A stretch of DNA of 64,000 bases from Janibacter sp. A1S7 (GTDB lineage: Bacteria > Actinomycetota > Actinomycetes > Actinomycetales > Dermatophilaceae). Within the stretch, counting starts at the first letter, position 1, and the number at the start of each line of letters is the position of its first letter. The DNA lies in contig NZ_CP144913.1 in assembly GCF_037198315.1 (NCBI RefSeq), positions 806,001 through 870,000 on the forward strand, written 5' to 3'. Below, piece after piece: positions 1 through 7,276 of the stretch. The notes beneath the pieces are model-generated. The model worked only from the letters and a program-made list of their open reading frames with translations. It did no database searches and was not told the origin of the DNA. A program made the translations under genes and the position numbers.

Positions 1-113
1 TGTCGCTGCCCAACGACACCTCGCTGGGGCAGACGATCAGGATCCTGCGCACGAAGGGCATGAAGGGTCTGCGGGCGCGCGCTCGCCAGACCCGCTACTC
101 CTACGCACGCTGA
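1..113 (+). CDS. C-terminal end of an unidentified protein (partial)
   Basis: Only the last 36 codons are present, read in the frame that ends with TGA at 111-113. The visible tail is rich in arginine and lysine and ends in RQTRYSYAR. It carries no recognisable motif. A hairpin terminator follows 24 bases later and convergent galE lies beyond that. A carbohydrate-related role is possible from the neighbour, but nothing in the fragment shows it. Confidence 0.5.
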   Translation, partial: SLPNDTSLGQTIRILRTKGMKGLRARARQTRYSYAR

Positions 114-136
114 GCACCACCCCACACCGATCGGGA

Positions 137-163
137 ACAGGACCGCGCAGGGGGCGGTCCTGT
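137..163. terminator. Bidirectional hairpin terminator
   Basis: A perfect 10-bp stem (ACAGGACCGC at 137-146 with GCGGTCCTGT at 154-163) sits between the end of the first partial gene and the end of galE. These two genes converge, so one hairpin can serve both. Confidence 0.6.
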
Positions 164-165
164 GC

Positions 166-1191
166 TCACTCGACCGTGTCGTACCCCCGCGGGTTCGTCG
201 ACTGCCACCGCCAGGTGTCGGCGCACATCTGCTCGATGGTGCGTTCGGCGCGCCAGCCGAGCTCGGCCTCGGCGCGGGAGGGGTCGGCGTAGCACTGGGC
301 CAGATCGCCGGCGCGCCGGTCGGCGACGTCGTAGGGGACCGGCCGTCCGCTGGCCGTCTCGAAGGCCCTGACCATGTCGAGCACGGATGTGCCCTGACCG
401 GTGCCGAGGTTCCACGAGCGGACGTCGACCTCGGGGTGCTCACGCAGGTGGCGCAGAGCGGCGACGTGGCCGGCGGCGAGGTCCTCGACGTGGATGTAGT
501 CGCGAAGGGGGGTGCCGTCGGGCGTGTCGTAGTCGTCGCCGAAGACCTGCAGGCGCTCGCGCCGGCCCACGGCGACCTGGGCGATGAAGGGCATCAGGTT
601 GTTGGGGATGCCGAGCGGGTCCTCGCCGATCGTTCCGGTGGGGTGGGCGCCGACGGGGTTGAAGTAGCGCAGCAGCGCCACCTGCATGCCGGGGTGGGCA
701 TGGGCGGCGTCGGTGAGGATCTGCTCCTGCATCACCTTCGTCCACCCGTAGGGATTGGTCGAGGCGGTGGGCAGTCCCTCGTGCATCGGGATGGTCGTCG
801 TCTCGCCGTAGACCGTGGCCGACGAGGAGAAGACCAGGACGTTGACGTCGTGGCGTTCCATGGCGCGCAGCAGCGAGAACGTCGTCCCGAGGTTGTTGTC
901 GTAGTACTCCAGCGGGATCTGGGAGGACTCGCCGACCGCCTTCAACCCGGCGAAGTGGATCACCGCGTCGAAGTCCCCCTCGGCGAAGAGTGCCGAGGTC
1001 TTGTCGACGTCACGCACGTCGAAGGAGTGCGTCTCGATGCTCGTGCCGGTCAACTCCTCGAGCCGGGCGATGACCTTCGGGCTGGAGTTGACGTAGCTGT
1101 CGACGACGACGGGCTCGTGCCCCGCGTCGACGAGCTGGACGACGGTGTGCGAGCCGATGTATCCGGCTCCGCCGGTGACGAGTACGCGCAT
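166..1191 (-). CDS. galE: UDP-glucose 4-epimerase
   Basis: Interconverts UDP-glucose and UDP-galactose in the cytoplasm for the Leloir pathway and for surface polysaccharide precursors. The 341-residue length is usual for GalE. The N-terminal Rossmann motif VTGGAGYIGS is at residues 5-14. The active-site region has SSSATVYG, and the tyrosine-lysine pair lies in NPYGWTK. The start ATG at 1191 is preceded by a -10-like TACGCT only six bases away, so galE may be expressed as a leaderless message, although it also follows rsrA by 25 bases and could be co-transcribed with the sigma factor. Confidence 0.95.
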   Translation of the reverse strand: MRVLVTGGAGYIGSHTVVQLVDAGHEPVVVDSYVNSSPKVIARLEELTGTSIETHSFDVRDVDKTSALFAEGDFDAVIHFAGLKAVGESSQIPLEYYDNNLGTTFSLLRAMERHDVNVLVFSSSATVYGETTTIPMHEGLPTASTNPYGWTKVMQEQILTDAAHAHPGMQVALLRYFNPVGAHPTGTIGEDPLGIPNNLMPFIAQVAVGRRERLQVFGDDYDTPDGTPLRDYIHVEDLAAGHVAALRHLREHPEVDVRSWNLGTGQGTSVLDMVRAFETASGRPVPYDVADRRAGDLAQCYADPSRAEAELGWRAERTIEQMCADTWRWQSTNPRGYDTVE

Positions 1192-1197
1192 GGCGCC

Positions 1198-1203
1198 AGC
1201 GTA
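1198..1203 (-). promoter_or_regulatory. -10 element of a probable leaderless galE promoter
   Basis: TACGCT on the minus strand is followed by GGCGCC and then the galE ATG. That spacing would start transcription at or next to the start codon. No convincing -35 hexamer was found. Confidence 0.4.
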
Positions 1204-1216
1204 ACCAGCGTGGGTG

Positions 1217-1513
1217 TCAGCCGTCGCTGACGCGCCGGACCTGGGTGACCTCGGCCCACGAGCCGTCGTCGCAGATCGTCGTGATGCGCTGCATGATCGT
1301 CGTGCGCAGCTGGGTCGGAGCGGTCTCCCGCGCGCAGGAGCGCCGGATGATCTGCTTGATGATCTGCTCCCGCTCGTGCTCCTCGAGGCATGGGGCGCAC
1401 TCGGTGAGGTGGCGGGCGATCTCGTGGGCGTCCTCGGTGGTCATCTCGCCATCGAGGTACTCGCTCATCCGGTACAGCGCCTGCGAGCAGTCCACGTGCT
1501 CGTCCTGGCTCAT
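1217..1513 (-). CDS. rsrA: Mycothiol-system zinc anti-sigma factor (RsrA type)
   Basis: Holds the SigR-type sigma factor inactive until disulfide stress oxidises its zinc-bound cysteines. The 98-residue protein shows the ZAS motif H35-x3-C39-x2-C42 (HLTECAPC) plus an upstream C9 in the DCSQAL segment, the arrangement known from RsrA. The ATG at 1513 overlaps the sigma-factor stop by four bases (ATGA), so the pair is translationally coupled. The function of the thiol switch is known for the family. It is inferred here from the conserved ligands and the partner gene. Confidence 0.92.
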   Translation of the reverse strand: MSQDEHVDCSQALYRMSEYLDGEMTTEDAHEIARHLTECAPCLEEHEREQIIKQIIRRSCARETAPTQLRTTIMQRITTICDDGSWAEVTQVRRVSDG

Positions 1514-2160
1514 GACTGGTTCTCCTTCGCGGCAGCGACCCCGCGGTCGGCGGCGTAGTCGGTCAGCTTCTCGCGCAGCTGACGCCGTCCCCGGTGCAGG
1601 CGCGACATGACGGTCCCGATCGGAGTGCCCATGATCTCGGCGATCTCCTTGTAGGCGAATCCCTCGACGTCGGCGAGGTAGACCGCCATCCGGAAGTCGT
1701 CCGGGAGGTCCTGCAGGGCCTGCTTCACCTGGCTGTCGGGCATCCGGTCCAGGGCTTCGACCTCGGCGGAGCGCAGTCCCTTGGAGGTGTGCTGCTCGGC
1801 CTTGTGCAACTGGTAGTCCTCGACCACGGGGTTGTCCGACTGCTTCGGCTCGCGCTGCTTCTTGCGATAGGTGTTGATGTACGTGTTGGTCAGGATCCGG
1901 TACATCCACGCCTTGAGGTTGGTCCCCGGGCGGTACTGGTGGAAGGCGGAGAAGGCCTTCGCGTAGGTCTCCTGGACCAGGTCCTCGGCGTCTGTCGGGT
2001 TGCGCGTGGTGCGCAGCGCGGCGGAGTAGAGCTGGTCGAGCAGCGGCATCGCCTCGCGCTCGAAACGCGCGCGGCGCTGCTCGGTGGTCTCGGTTGTGAC
2101 GTCAGCCGCGGCATCGGCCTGCGCCTGTGCCTCGAACTCGTCAGTCGTGGGGTCGGTCAT
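1510..2160 (-). CDS. sigR: ECF RNA polymerase sigma factor of the SigR/SigH type
   Basis: Directs RNA polymerase to oxidative and disulfide-stress promoters. The 216-residue protein has an RpoE-like layout. Region 2 contains [14 protein letters not shown] and [14 protein letters not shown]. Region 4 contains [16 protein letters not shown] and the helix-turn-helix [19 protein letters not shown]. The ATG at 2160 was chosen because it gives the usual family length. About 100 bases upstream is a perfect SigR-type promoter, so the gene is very likely autoregulated. It is translationally coupled to rsrA. Confidence 0.95.
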   Translation of the reverse strand: MTDPTTDEFEAQAQADAAADVTTETTEQRRARFEREAMPLLDQLYSAALRTTRNPTDAEDLVQETYAKAFSAFHQYRPGTNLKAWMYRILTNTYINTYRKKQREPKQSDNPVVEDYQLHKAEQHTSKGLRSAEVEALDRMPDSQVKQALQDLPDDFRMAVYLADVEGFAYKEIAEIMGTPIGTVMSRLHRGRRQLREKLTDYAADRGVAAAKENQS

Positions 2161-2253
2161 CGCACTCCACCCTAGCGGTGTGGCGGTGCGCTCCCCGGCG
2201 TGCAGCACGAGCAAGTCAGGCTCCTGTCCCTCGTGTGTCTTCTCGTGAGGTCC

Positions 2254-2280
2254 AACAGCACCCGCCGGGCACGCATTCCC
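2254..2280 (-). promoter_or_regulatory. SigR-consensus promoter upstream of sigR-rsrA
   Basis: On the minus strand GGGAAT (2280-2275) is followed after exactly 18 bases by GTT (2256-2254), matching the published SigR/SigH consensus GGGAAT-N18-GTT. Transcription would begin around 2246 and give a leader of about 85 bases before sigR. Confidence 0.8.
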
Positions 2281-2327
2281 GGACCTCGACCCGCACCGGG
2301 ACGCGTCACGTCCACCACTGCAAACGC

Positions 2328-2363
2328 GTCCGCGCACCCGGTCGGTCGACCGGGTGCGCGGAC
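2328..2363 (-). terminator. Hairpin terminator after the RDD gene
   Basis: A perfect 14-bp GC-rich stem, GTCCGCGCACCCGG with its complement, and an 8-base loop. It lies 17 bases past the stop codon of the RDD-family gene. Confidence 0.7.
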
Positions 2364-2380
2364 GGGACGGATGGGTGTGG

Positions 2381-2899
2381 TCAGCCGGCCTTGATGACCC
2401 GAGTCCCACCAGCGAACTGGTCGTGCCACGCCTGGCGATTGGCGGTGTCGTTGTTGATGCCCATGGCGATCGTCACCAGTGCGGCGATCCATGCGACGAA
2501 CTGGATCAGCCAGCCGATGAGGGGGATGATCCCGATCAGGGAGATCGCCATCCACAGGTTGCGCTTGAGGGCCTCCTCAGTGGTGGGCAGGCCCCCGTTC
2601 GGGCCCTGGACGTGCAGCTTCATCACCATCTTCCCCACGGTCTGCCCACGGCTGGACTCCAGGAAGGTGAAGTAGCCCAGTTGCAGAGCGACCAGGACGA
2701 TGGAGGTCACCACCCCGCTGAGCCAGCTCGACCCGGTGCCGACCGTCAGGGCGACGGCGAGGATCGCGGCGATGACCGCATAGACGACCCCGGTGATCAC
2801 GAAGTCGATCAGCTTGGCCACGAACCGGTCGAGCAGCTCTGCCGGCCGCTCCTGGTTCTGGGTGGGGGGATTGGGGTTGTACGCGTGGGCGTCACTCAC
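2381..2899 (-). CDS. RDD family membrane protein
   Basis: A 172-residue membrane protein of unknown function. After a short proline- and asparagine-rich cytoplasmic start comes the RDD signature region ([18 protein letters not shown]). Two hydrophobic segments follow around residues 30-80, then the conserved [21 protein letters not shown] stretch, then two more membrane segments and a final [12 protein letters not shown] start at 2899 is supported by an AGGAGA ribosome site. A promoter-like pair lies about 120 bases upstream and a strong hairpin downstream, so it looks monocistronic. Some RDD proteins act in Na+/H+ exchange; nothing here shows that. Confidence 0.85.
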   Translation of the reverse strand: MSDAHAYNPNPPTQNQERPAELLDRFVAKLIDFVITGVVYAVIAAILAVALTVGTGSSWLSGVVTSIVLVALQLGYFTFLESSRGQTVGKMVMKLHVQGPNGGLPTTEEALKRNLWMAISLIGIIPLIGWLIQFVAWIAALVTIAMGINNDTANRQAWHDQFAGGTRVIKAG

Positions 2900-3021
2900 G
2901 GCTGTCTCCTTGGGTTCGGCGAGAGGCCTGCCACGCGGGCCCGGCCCCGGACGGGTGCTCTGCCTGAGCGGCTGCGGCGTATGCGGCAATCCACTCCTCG
3001 TCGGAATCTGAATGTTTGCTG

Positions 3022-3050
3022 AGCGTAGTGTCCGGCCGTGTTTTTGTCAT
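3022..3050 (-). promoter_or_regulatory. Predicted vegetative promoter for the RDD gene
   Basis: On the minus strand ATGACA (3050-3045) and TACGCT (3027-3022) are separated by 17 bases, close to the housekeeping consensus and inside an unusually AT-rich intergenic stretch. Confidence 0.5.
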
Positions 3051-3091
3051 TGATTTTTGGTGTCTTTACTGGACCGATGTCCCGAGACAGG

Positions 3092-3132
3092 CGAAGGGGG
3101 CGGTGTCCGTCATCCGGACACCGCCCCCTTCG
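3092..3132 (-). terminator. Strong hairpin terminator after the bL37 gene
   Basis: A perfect 18-bp stem (3092-3109 with 3115-3132) around a 5-base loop, 16 bases beyond the bL37 stop codon. Both arms contain the CGAAGGGGG word that recurs throughout the window. Confidence 0.75.
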
Positions 3133-3148
3133 TTGCCTGTGAAACGAC

Positions 3149-3223
3149 TCAGGCGTTCGGCTTCTTGCCGTGGTTCGCGTTCTTCTTCTTGCGGTCACGA
3201 CGCTTGCGAGCGCGCTTGCTCAA
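3149..3223 (-). CDS. 50S ribosomal protein bL37
   Basis: A 24-residue, highly basic protein beginning MSKRARKRRDRKKK and ending in NHGKKPNA. It closely resembles the small actinobacterial large-subunit protein bL37 first seen in mycobacterial ribosome structures. The start is TTG at 3223, with AGGAGT seven bases upstream. The reading frame ends with TGA and is followed at once by a strong terminator, which supports a real, independently transcribed gene. It is easily missed because it is so short. Confidence 0.88.
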   Translation of the reverse strand: MSKRARKRRDRKKKNANHGKKPNA

Positions 3224-3322
3224 GGTGACTCCTCTGGGTCGGGGGCCCGCCGGTCAGCAGGCTGTGGTCAGGTGCCCAGTCTGGCATGCGCAAACATCCA
3301 TCGCATTACCTCTCGTCAAGAG

Positions 3323-3328
3323 TAGTTT
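3323..3328 (+). promoter_or_regulatory. Possible -10 element of a leaderless NVDWA-gene promoter
   Basis: TAGTTT lies ten bases before the ATG at 3339. No Shine-Dalgarno sequence precedes either candidate start, so a leaderless message is the simplest reading. The -35 region is not convincing. Confidence 0.3.
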
Positions 3329-3338
3329 TGCTGGCATC

Positions 3339-3695
3339 ATGTACCACATGAAGACGAAAACGATGCTCGCAGCCTCCGCCCTCGCGCTGTCTCTCGGTGG
3401 CCTGATTGGGGGTGCCAGTGCCACGGGGAACGTCGACTGGGCCAAGTCCACCCTCAACGTCGACTGGGCCAAGTCCACCCTCAACGTCGACTGGGCCACG
3501 TCGACTCTCAACGTCGACTGGGCCACGTCCACGCTCAACGTCGACTGGGCCACGTCGAATCGCAATGTGGACTGGGCCAAGTCGATTCGCAACGTTGACT
3601 GGGCCGCGTCGAATCGCAACGTTGACTGGGCCGCGTCGAATCGCAATGTTGACTGGGCCGGTGGTGCGCACACCACCAACGTCGACTGGGCCTAA
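3339..3695 (+). CDS. Secreted NVDWA-repeat protein, function unknown
   Basis: A 118-residue protein, or 115 if it starts at the second ATG at 3348. Residues 1-30 form a typical Sec signal peptide: KTK, then a hydrophobic core, then a small-residue end GGASATG. Everything after it is repeat: ten copies of NVDWA spaced mostly nine residues apart, with linkers KSTL, TSTL, TSNR, KSIR and ASNR and a last linker GGAHTT. It has no cysteines and no known domain. The first HD-domain membrane protein starts eight bases after its stop, so the three genes probably form one operon. It could be a structural repeat protein, a peptide-signal precursor or a binding surface. No function can be assigned. Confidence 0.8.
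   Translation: MYHMKTKTMLAASALALSLGGLIGGASATGNVDWAKSTLNVDWAKSTLNVDWATSTLNVDWATSTLNVDWATSNRNVDWAKSIRNVDWAASNRNVDWAASNRNVDWAGGAHTTNVDWA
3429..3692 (+). repeat. 27-bp tandem repeat encoding NVDWA units
   Basis: Nine units, followed by a final partial one, each begin with a near-identical 15-base core, AACGTCGACTGGGCC. Early copies match almost perfectly at the DNA level while later ones use AATGTG or AACGTT. This suggests recent expansion of the 5' copies. Confidence 0.9.
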
Positions 3696-3703
3696 CAGGG
3701 GGG

Positions 3704-4957
3704 TTGGGGCTGCGTAAGTACGGACGGACGCAGCCCCCGCCGTCGACCGTCACTCCGCGTTCAACGGTCATCTACGTCGCCGTTGTCGCCACGGCGGCAG
3801 TCGTGGCGCTTCTCTGCGCCGTCCTGGTCTCCGGCGCACCCCGGCCGACGAGCTGGGTGATCGCCCTCGTCGTGGTGGCCTTCGTCGCCTCATTGGGCAG
3901 GCCCCAGGCCGTGGGACCGATGCAGTTCTCCGTCTCGGCCATCGTCCAGGTCGCCGCCATCCCCCTCATCGGTCCCACCGGTGCGGGCGTGGTCGCGCTC
4001 GTGCCGACGATCACCGACTCCACGACGGCCGTCAAACGGATCTTCAACGCGGCCCAGAGGGTGCTGCTCGTCCTCTTCGGGTCCTTGGCCTACGTCGCAG
4101 TCGGTGGACTTGCTCTGCCGGCCCGAGTCGGTGTGGACCCGCTGGCGCTGGCCTTCGACGTGGCTGCCGCCGCCGCGGCTGCAGCACTCATGAACGCGGC
4201 GCTCCTGGCGGGGGTGCTGCAACGTGATTCCGGGGGCTCCCTTGCCTCCATCCTGCCCAACGTCCTGCTGCGAGTCGGTGGCTCCTACGCCATGTCATAC
4301 GTCGCGGCCTACCTGCTGGTGGTCCTGTGGTCACCAGCCGGTCTCGGGTGGACCTCCGCGCTGTTCTTCCTGCCCTCGATCGTCGTCATCCAGTGGAGCC
4401 TGCGGCAGCTCGCCGAGGAGTGGGCCGTCCGACGCGAGGTCTGCACGCCCTTCGTCACCGCGCTCGACACGCGTCACCCGGGAGCAGCTGAGTCCAGCCG
4501 CTTGGCCGCTGACGCAGCGAAGGCGATCGCGGCAGCCGTGGGCGTGCGGCCGTCGCTCGTCGACAAGGTGGTGGTGGCCGCCCACCTGCGTGACGTGGGC
4601 CTGCTCGCGCTCGAGGGCAAGCCGGCGGCGATCGTCCGTCGTGACCAGGCAGCAGCCTCGGCGTCGGTGCTCGGTGGCATCGGATTCCTCGCGACACCCC
4701 TGACGTACATCGCCGGTCACCACGAGCGCGTCGACGGGCAGGGCAGGCCGGAGGGCCTGGTCGGGGAGCAGATCCCCCTCGGCAGCCGAATCCTCGCGGT
4801 CGCCGATGCCTGGAGCGACGCGGTCATGGCCGGACGCACGGCCGAGGAGGCCGTCCGTCTCTGCGAGTCCTCGGTGGACTCGGCCTGGGACGAGGTGTGC
4901 GTCAACGCCCTACGGCGGGCGCACGGGCGAGGGCAGCTCCCGGCGGTGGTCCCATGA
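3704..4957 (+). CDS. Membrane protein with degenerate HD-GYP domain (first of pair)
   Basis: About 417 residues. Residues 20-220 hold six or so membrane segments. Residues 250-417 form a cytoplasmic HD-GYP-like domain. The metal-binding HD pair is replaced by R296-D297 (AAHLRDVG), and the preceding TGH-type histidine is lost. The later motif is kept as H339-H340-E-R-x-D344-G-x-G347-R-P, with GRP in place of GYP, and ADAWSDA is also present. HD-GYP proteins normally hydrolyse cyclic di-GMP; loss of the HD pair argues against full activity here. The TTG start at 3704 is tentative because the G-rich ribosome site abuts it. The stop overlaps the next ATG (ATGA). Confidence 0.75.
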   Translation: MGLRKYGRTQPPPSTVTPRSTVIYVAVVATAAVVALLCAVLVSGAPRPTSWVIALVVVAFVASLGRPQAVGPMQFSVSAIVQVAAIPLIGPTGAGVVALVPTITDSTTAVKRIFNAAQRVLLVLFGSLAYVAVGGLALPARVGVDPLALAFDVAAAAAAAALMNAALLAGVLQRDSGGSLASILPNVLLRVGGSYAMSYVAAYLLVVLWSPAGLGWTSALFFLPSIVVIQWSLRQLAEEWAVRREVCTPFVTALDTRHPGAAESSRLAADAAKAIAAAVGVRPSLVDKVVVAAHLRDVGLLALEGKPAAIVRRDQAAASASVLGGIGFLATPLTYIAGHHERVDGQGRPEGLVGEQIPLGSRILAVADAWSDAVMAGRTAEEAVRLCESSVDSAWDEVCVNALRRAHGRGQLPAVVP

Positions 4958-6228
4958 GGCTGAGGCATGTCCCACCCGGGCTCATCCTCTTCACCTTCAC
5001 CATCCTCGTCGGCACCTGCGCGGCCATCCGTGGTGAGCTCGACGAGACGGCTCTCACCCCCTTCGTCGTGGTCGCGATCATCGCGATCATCATCGGCGAG
5101 CAGCTGCCGATCCGGCTGGCCCAGCGAGTGCTGGCGCCGTTGACGACGGCCCCGGCCCTGGGCCTCGTCCTTGCCCCGCTGATGTTCGACGGCCAGGCGC
5201 CCAGTGCCGCCTCGGTCCTGGTCATCGTCTGGCTGAGCATGCTCGTCGGCGCCCTGGTTCGTCGATTCCGCGGGAGGCCGGTGGTCGAGGGCTCCCTGGG
5301 CGCCCGCTTCCTCGGCTTGGCCGTGACGGCCTTCCTCGCGCGGGACGTCAGCCTCGGTGACAGCACGCTGGTCGAGTGGGCCTTCGCGGACGGTACACGG
5401 CGAGCCGTCGCGGCCTTCGCCCTGCTGGCGGTGGCGGCCGTGGGGGGCCTCGTCGAGACCGTCCTGGAGAAGCTGATCATCTGGCTCGAGGAGGGGGGCA
5501 CGCTCGCCGAGTTGGTGACCGACGAGTTCCGTCCCTTCGCGGGTGTCGCGGCGGCCAGCGCGTCCGCCGGCCCGCTCATCGCCGTGGCGCGTCCGGTCCT
5601 GGACTGGGTGGCCATCCCGCTCCTGCTCCTGCCGGTGCTGATGATGTACCTCGCGGTCCAGTGGGTGCAGGACAGTCGCCGTGACCTCGAGGAGTCGATC
5701 GCTGCGATGTCCCGGCTGCCGGAGATCAGCGGGTTCTCCCGCACCGGGCACGGCCGTCGGGTGGCCGATGTCGCGGTGCGGATCGCGACGGTGATGGACG
5801 TCGATCCGCAGGTGTGCCACCGCATCGAGCGCACGGCGCTGCTGCACGACGTTGGGCACCTCGGTCTGCCGGAGCCGCTGCCCGGCGGCAGGACGATCCA
5901 TGCGTCCTCGCGCACGCAGCAGCGGATCGCCGAGACCACGGTCCGGATCGTCGGGAGCGCGCCGATGTTCGAAGAGCTGCTGCCGCTGCTGGACCAGGTG
6001 CGCACCCCCTTCCGCCGGTCGCGCGAGTTCGGCGAGCACATCCCGATCGAGTCGCGGGTCGTGCGCGTCGCCAACGCCTGGGACGACATCACCGAGGGCG
6101 CGCGCTCGCCGCGGGCGAGACAGGTGGCCCTGGAGCGGCTGCACCTCGGGCTGGGGTACGAGTACGACCCGGACGTCGTCGCGGCGCTCGAGCAGGTCTT
6201 CGTCGACGAGGGCGCGTTGATCATCTGA
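4954..6228 (+). CDS. Membrane protein with degenerate HD-GYP domain (second of pair)
   Basis: A 424-residue protein translationally coupled to the preceding gene. Hydrophobic segments fill residues 8-235. The C-terminal domain keeps the first half of an HD-GYP site: a TGHGRRVADVA segment and the metal pair H298-D299 in LLHDVGHLGLP. The HHExxDGxGYP motif is absent, replaced by a region around RTPFRRSREFGEH, and the later ADA motif reads ANAWDD. The defects complement those of its partner, so the two may act as a heterodimer or as cyclic-nucleotide sensors. That is inference. A convergent terminator follows. Confidence 0.75.
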   Translation: MRLRHVPPGLILFTFTILVGTCAAIRGELDETALTPFVVVAIIAIIIGEQLPIRLAQRVLAPLTTAPALGLVLAPLMFDGQAPSAASVLVIVWLSMLVGALVRRFRGRPVVEGSLGARFLGLAVTAFLARDVSLGDSTLVEWAFADGTRRAVAAFALLAVAAVGGLVETVLEKLIIWLEEGGTLAELVTDEFRPFAGVAAASASAGPLIAVARPVLDWVAIPLLLLPVLMMYLAVQWVQDSRRDLEESIAAMSRLPEISGFSRTGHGRRVADVAVRIATVMDVDPQVCHRIERTALLHDVGHLGLPEPLPGGRTIHASSRTQQRIAETTVRIVGSAPMFEELLPLLDQVRTPFRRSREFGEHIPIESRVVRVANAWDDITEGARSPRARQVALERLHLGLGYEYDPDVVAALEQVFVDEGALII

Positions 6229-6234
6229 CCACGA

Positions 6235-6275
6235 CGAAGGGGGCCCACCGCACCGTGTGCAGTGGACCCCCGTCG
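6235..6275. terminator. Hairpin terminator between the HD gene and sodN
   Basis: An imperfect stem, GGGGGCCCAC against GTGGACCCCC with one mismatch, between two convergent genes. It starts with CGAAGGGGG. Confidence 0.55.
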
Positions 6276-6290
6276 ATCGGGACGAGCAGG

Positions 6291-6692
6291 TCAGCCCTGC
6301 TTGGTCTCCCAGAAGATCTTGTCGATCTCGGCGATCTTGGCCAGCAGCTCGTCGGCCTTGGCCTCGTCGAACTCGCCCTTGGTGCCGGCGGCACCCGCGA
6401 GCTTGGTGGCCTCGTTGACCAGGACGTGCAGCTGCGGGTACTTCTCGAAGTGCGGCGGCTTGAAGTAGTCCGTCCACAGCACCCACAGGTGGTGCTTGAC
6501 CAGCTCGGAGCGCTCCTCCTTGATGACGATCGCACGGGTGCGGAAGTCCGGGTCGTCGCTCTGGTTGGCCTTCTGGATGATCATCTTGACCGACTCGGCC
6601 TCGATGCGAGCCTGCGCGGGGTCGTAGACACCGCACGGGAGGTCGCAGTGGGCGCTGACCTCGGTGATCTGGAAGATGTCGCGAAGACGCAT
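6291..6692 (-). CDS. sodN: Nickel superoxide dismutase
   Basis: Converts superoxide to oxygen and hydrogen peroxide in the cytoplasm. The 133-residue precursor has a 14-residue leader followed by H15-C-D-L-P-C-G-V-Y, the nickel hook. After cleavage the new N-terminal histidine and the two cysteines bind nickel. Length and the whole C-terminal helical region (WVLWTDYFKPPHFEKYP) fit the family. The ATG at 6692 has AGGAAGG upstream. The leader must be removed by the SodX protease encoded just upstream. Confidence 0.97.
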   Translation of the reverse strand: MRLRDIFQITEVSAHCDLPCGVYDPAQARIEAESVKMIIQKANQSDDPDFRTRAIVIKEERSELVKHHLWVLWTDYFKPPHFEKYPQLHVLVNEATKLAGAAGTKGEFDEAKADELLAKIAEIDKIFWETKQG

Positions 6693-6777
6693 AGGGTGCC
6701 TTCCTCTCGTGGTCGGGTGCTGCCGCCCGCCATGCGGGCGACGCTGGTTCTCAACCTACTCGGATGAGGACGACAGG

Positions 6778-7107
6778 TCACGTGGAGGGGGCTCTCCTGC
6801 AAGGTATTCGCAGTAGGACCCTGGCGAGGACCGCCGAGCGGGGAAGGGAACCGACCAGCCAGGAGTCCACGCCGACTCTCGGGTTGTCCCGCTCGACCCA
6901 CCACCGGCCGGGGTCCACCGGATCGACGCCCGTGACCCGCTTGACCGACACCGGCCGCGGCGCGCCGTGCTCGTCGCGGGGGAGCCGCACGATCGCCATC
7001 GAGTCCACCCGTGGCCGGGCGCCCCAGAGCACGAGCAGCAGGTCGCCCTCGCGCAGGGTCGGCTCCATCGAGGTGCCGACGACGCGCGCCAGGCCCGGTC
7101 GGATCAT
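6778..7107 (-). CDS. sodX: Nickel superoxide dismutase maturation protease (S26 family)
   Basis: Removes the SodN leader so that nickel can bind. A 109-residue protein with the S26 peptidase box GTSMEPTLREGDLLLV, holding the nucleophilic serine, and VSVKRVTGVD, holding the catalytic lysine. Unlike classical signal peptidases it has no N-terminal membrane anchor. The ATG at 7107 was chosen; another at 7116 is equally possible. It lies upstream of sodN on the same strand with an 85-base gap, so the protease gene is read first. Confidence 0.9.
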   Translation of the reverse strand: MIRPGLARVVGTSMEPTLREGDLLLVLWGARPRVDSMAIVRLPRDEHGAPRPVSVKRVTGVDPVDPGRWWVERDNPRVGVDSWLVGSLPRSAVLARVLLRIPCRRAPST

Positions 7108-7276
7108 GGGCGGCATCGTAGGCGCCCGGACGGCGCAGGCGCGACGACGGAGCCTCCACGGCACCCCTCGCTCGGTGTGAAAGGATGTCGCTCGGCTCAC
7201 CAGCCGCCCACCGTGACCACACCCGGCCACCCAAAGCGTTCAAAGATCCTTTCGATTCTTCCGAGGTTTGTCTGCC

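Noticed and set aside
3254..3679. Minus-strand frame with AQSTLRFD repeats
   Set aside because: It is the antisense of the NVDWA repeats, periodic only because the DNA is. It has no plausible ribosome site or signal, whereas the plus frame has a signal peptide.
4717..6636. Long minus-strand frame opposite the HD genes
   Set aside because: Shadow of the two HD proteins and of sodN in another frame; no recognisable domains.
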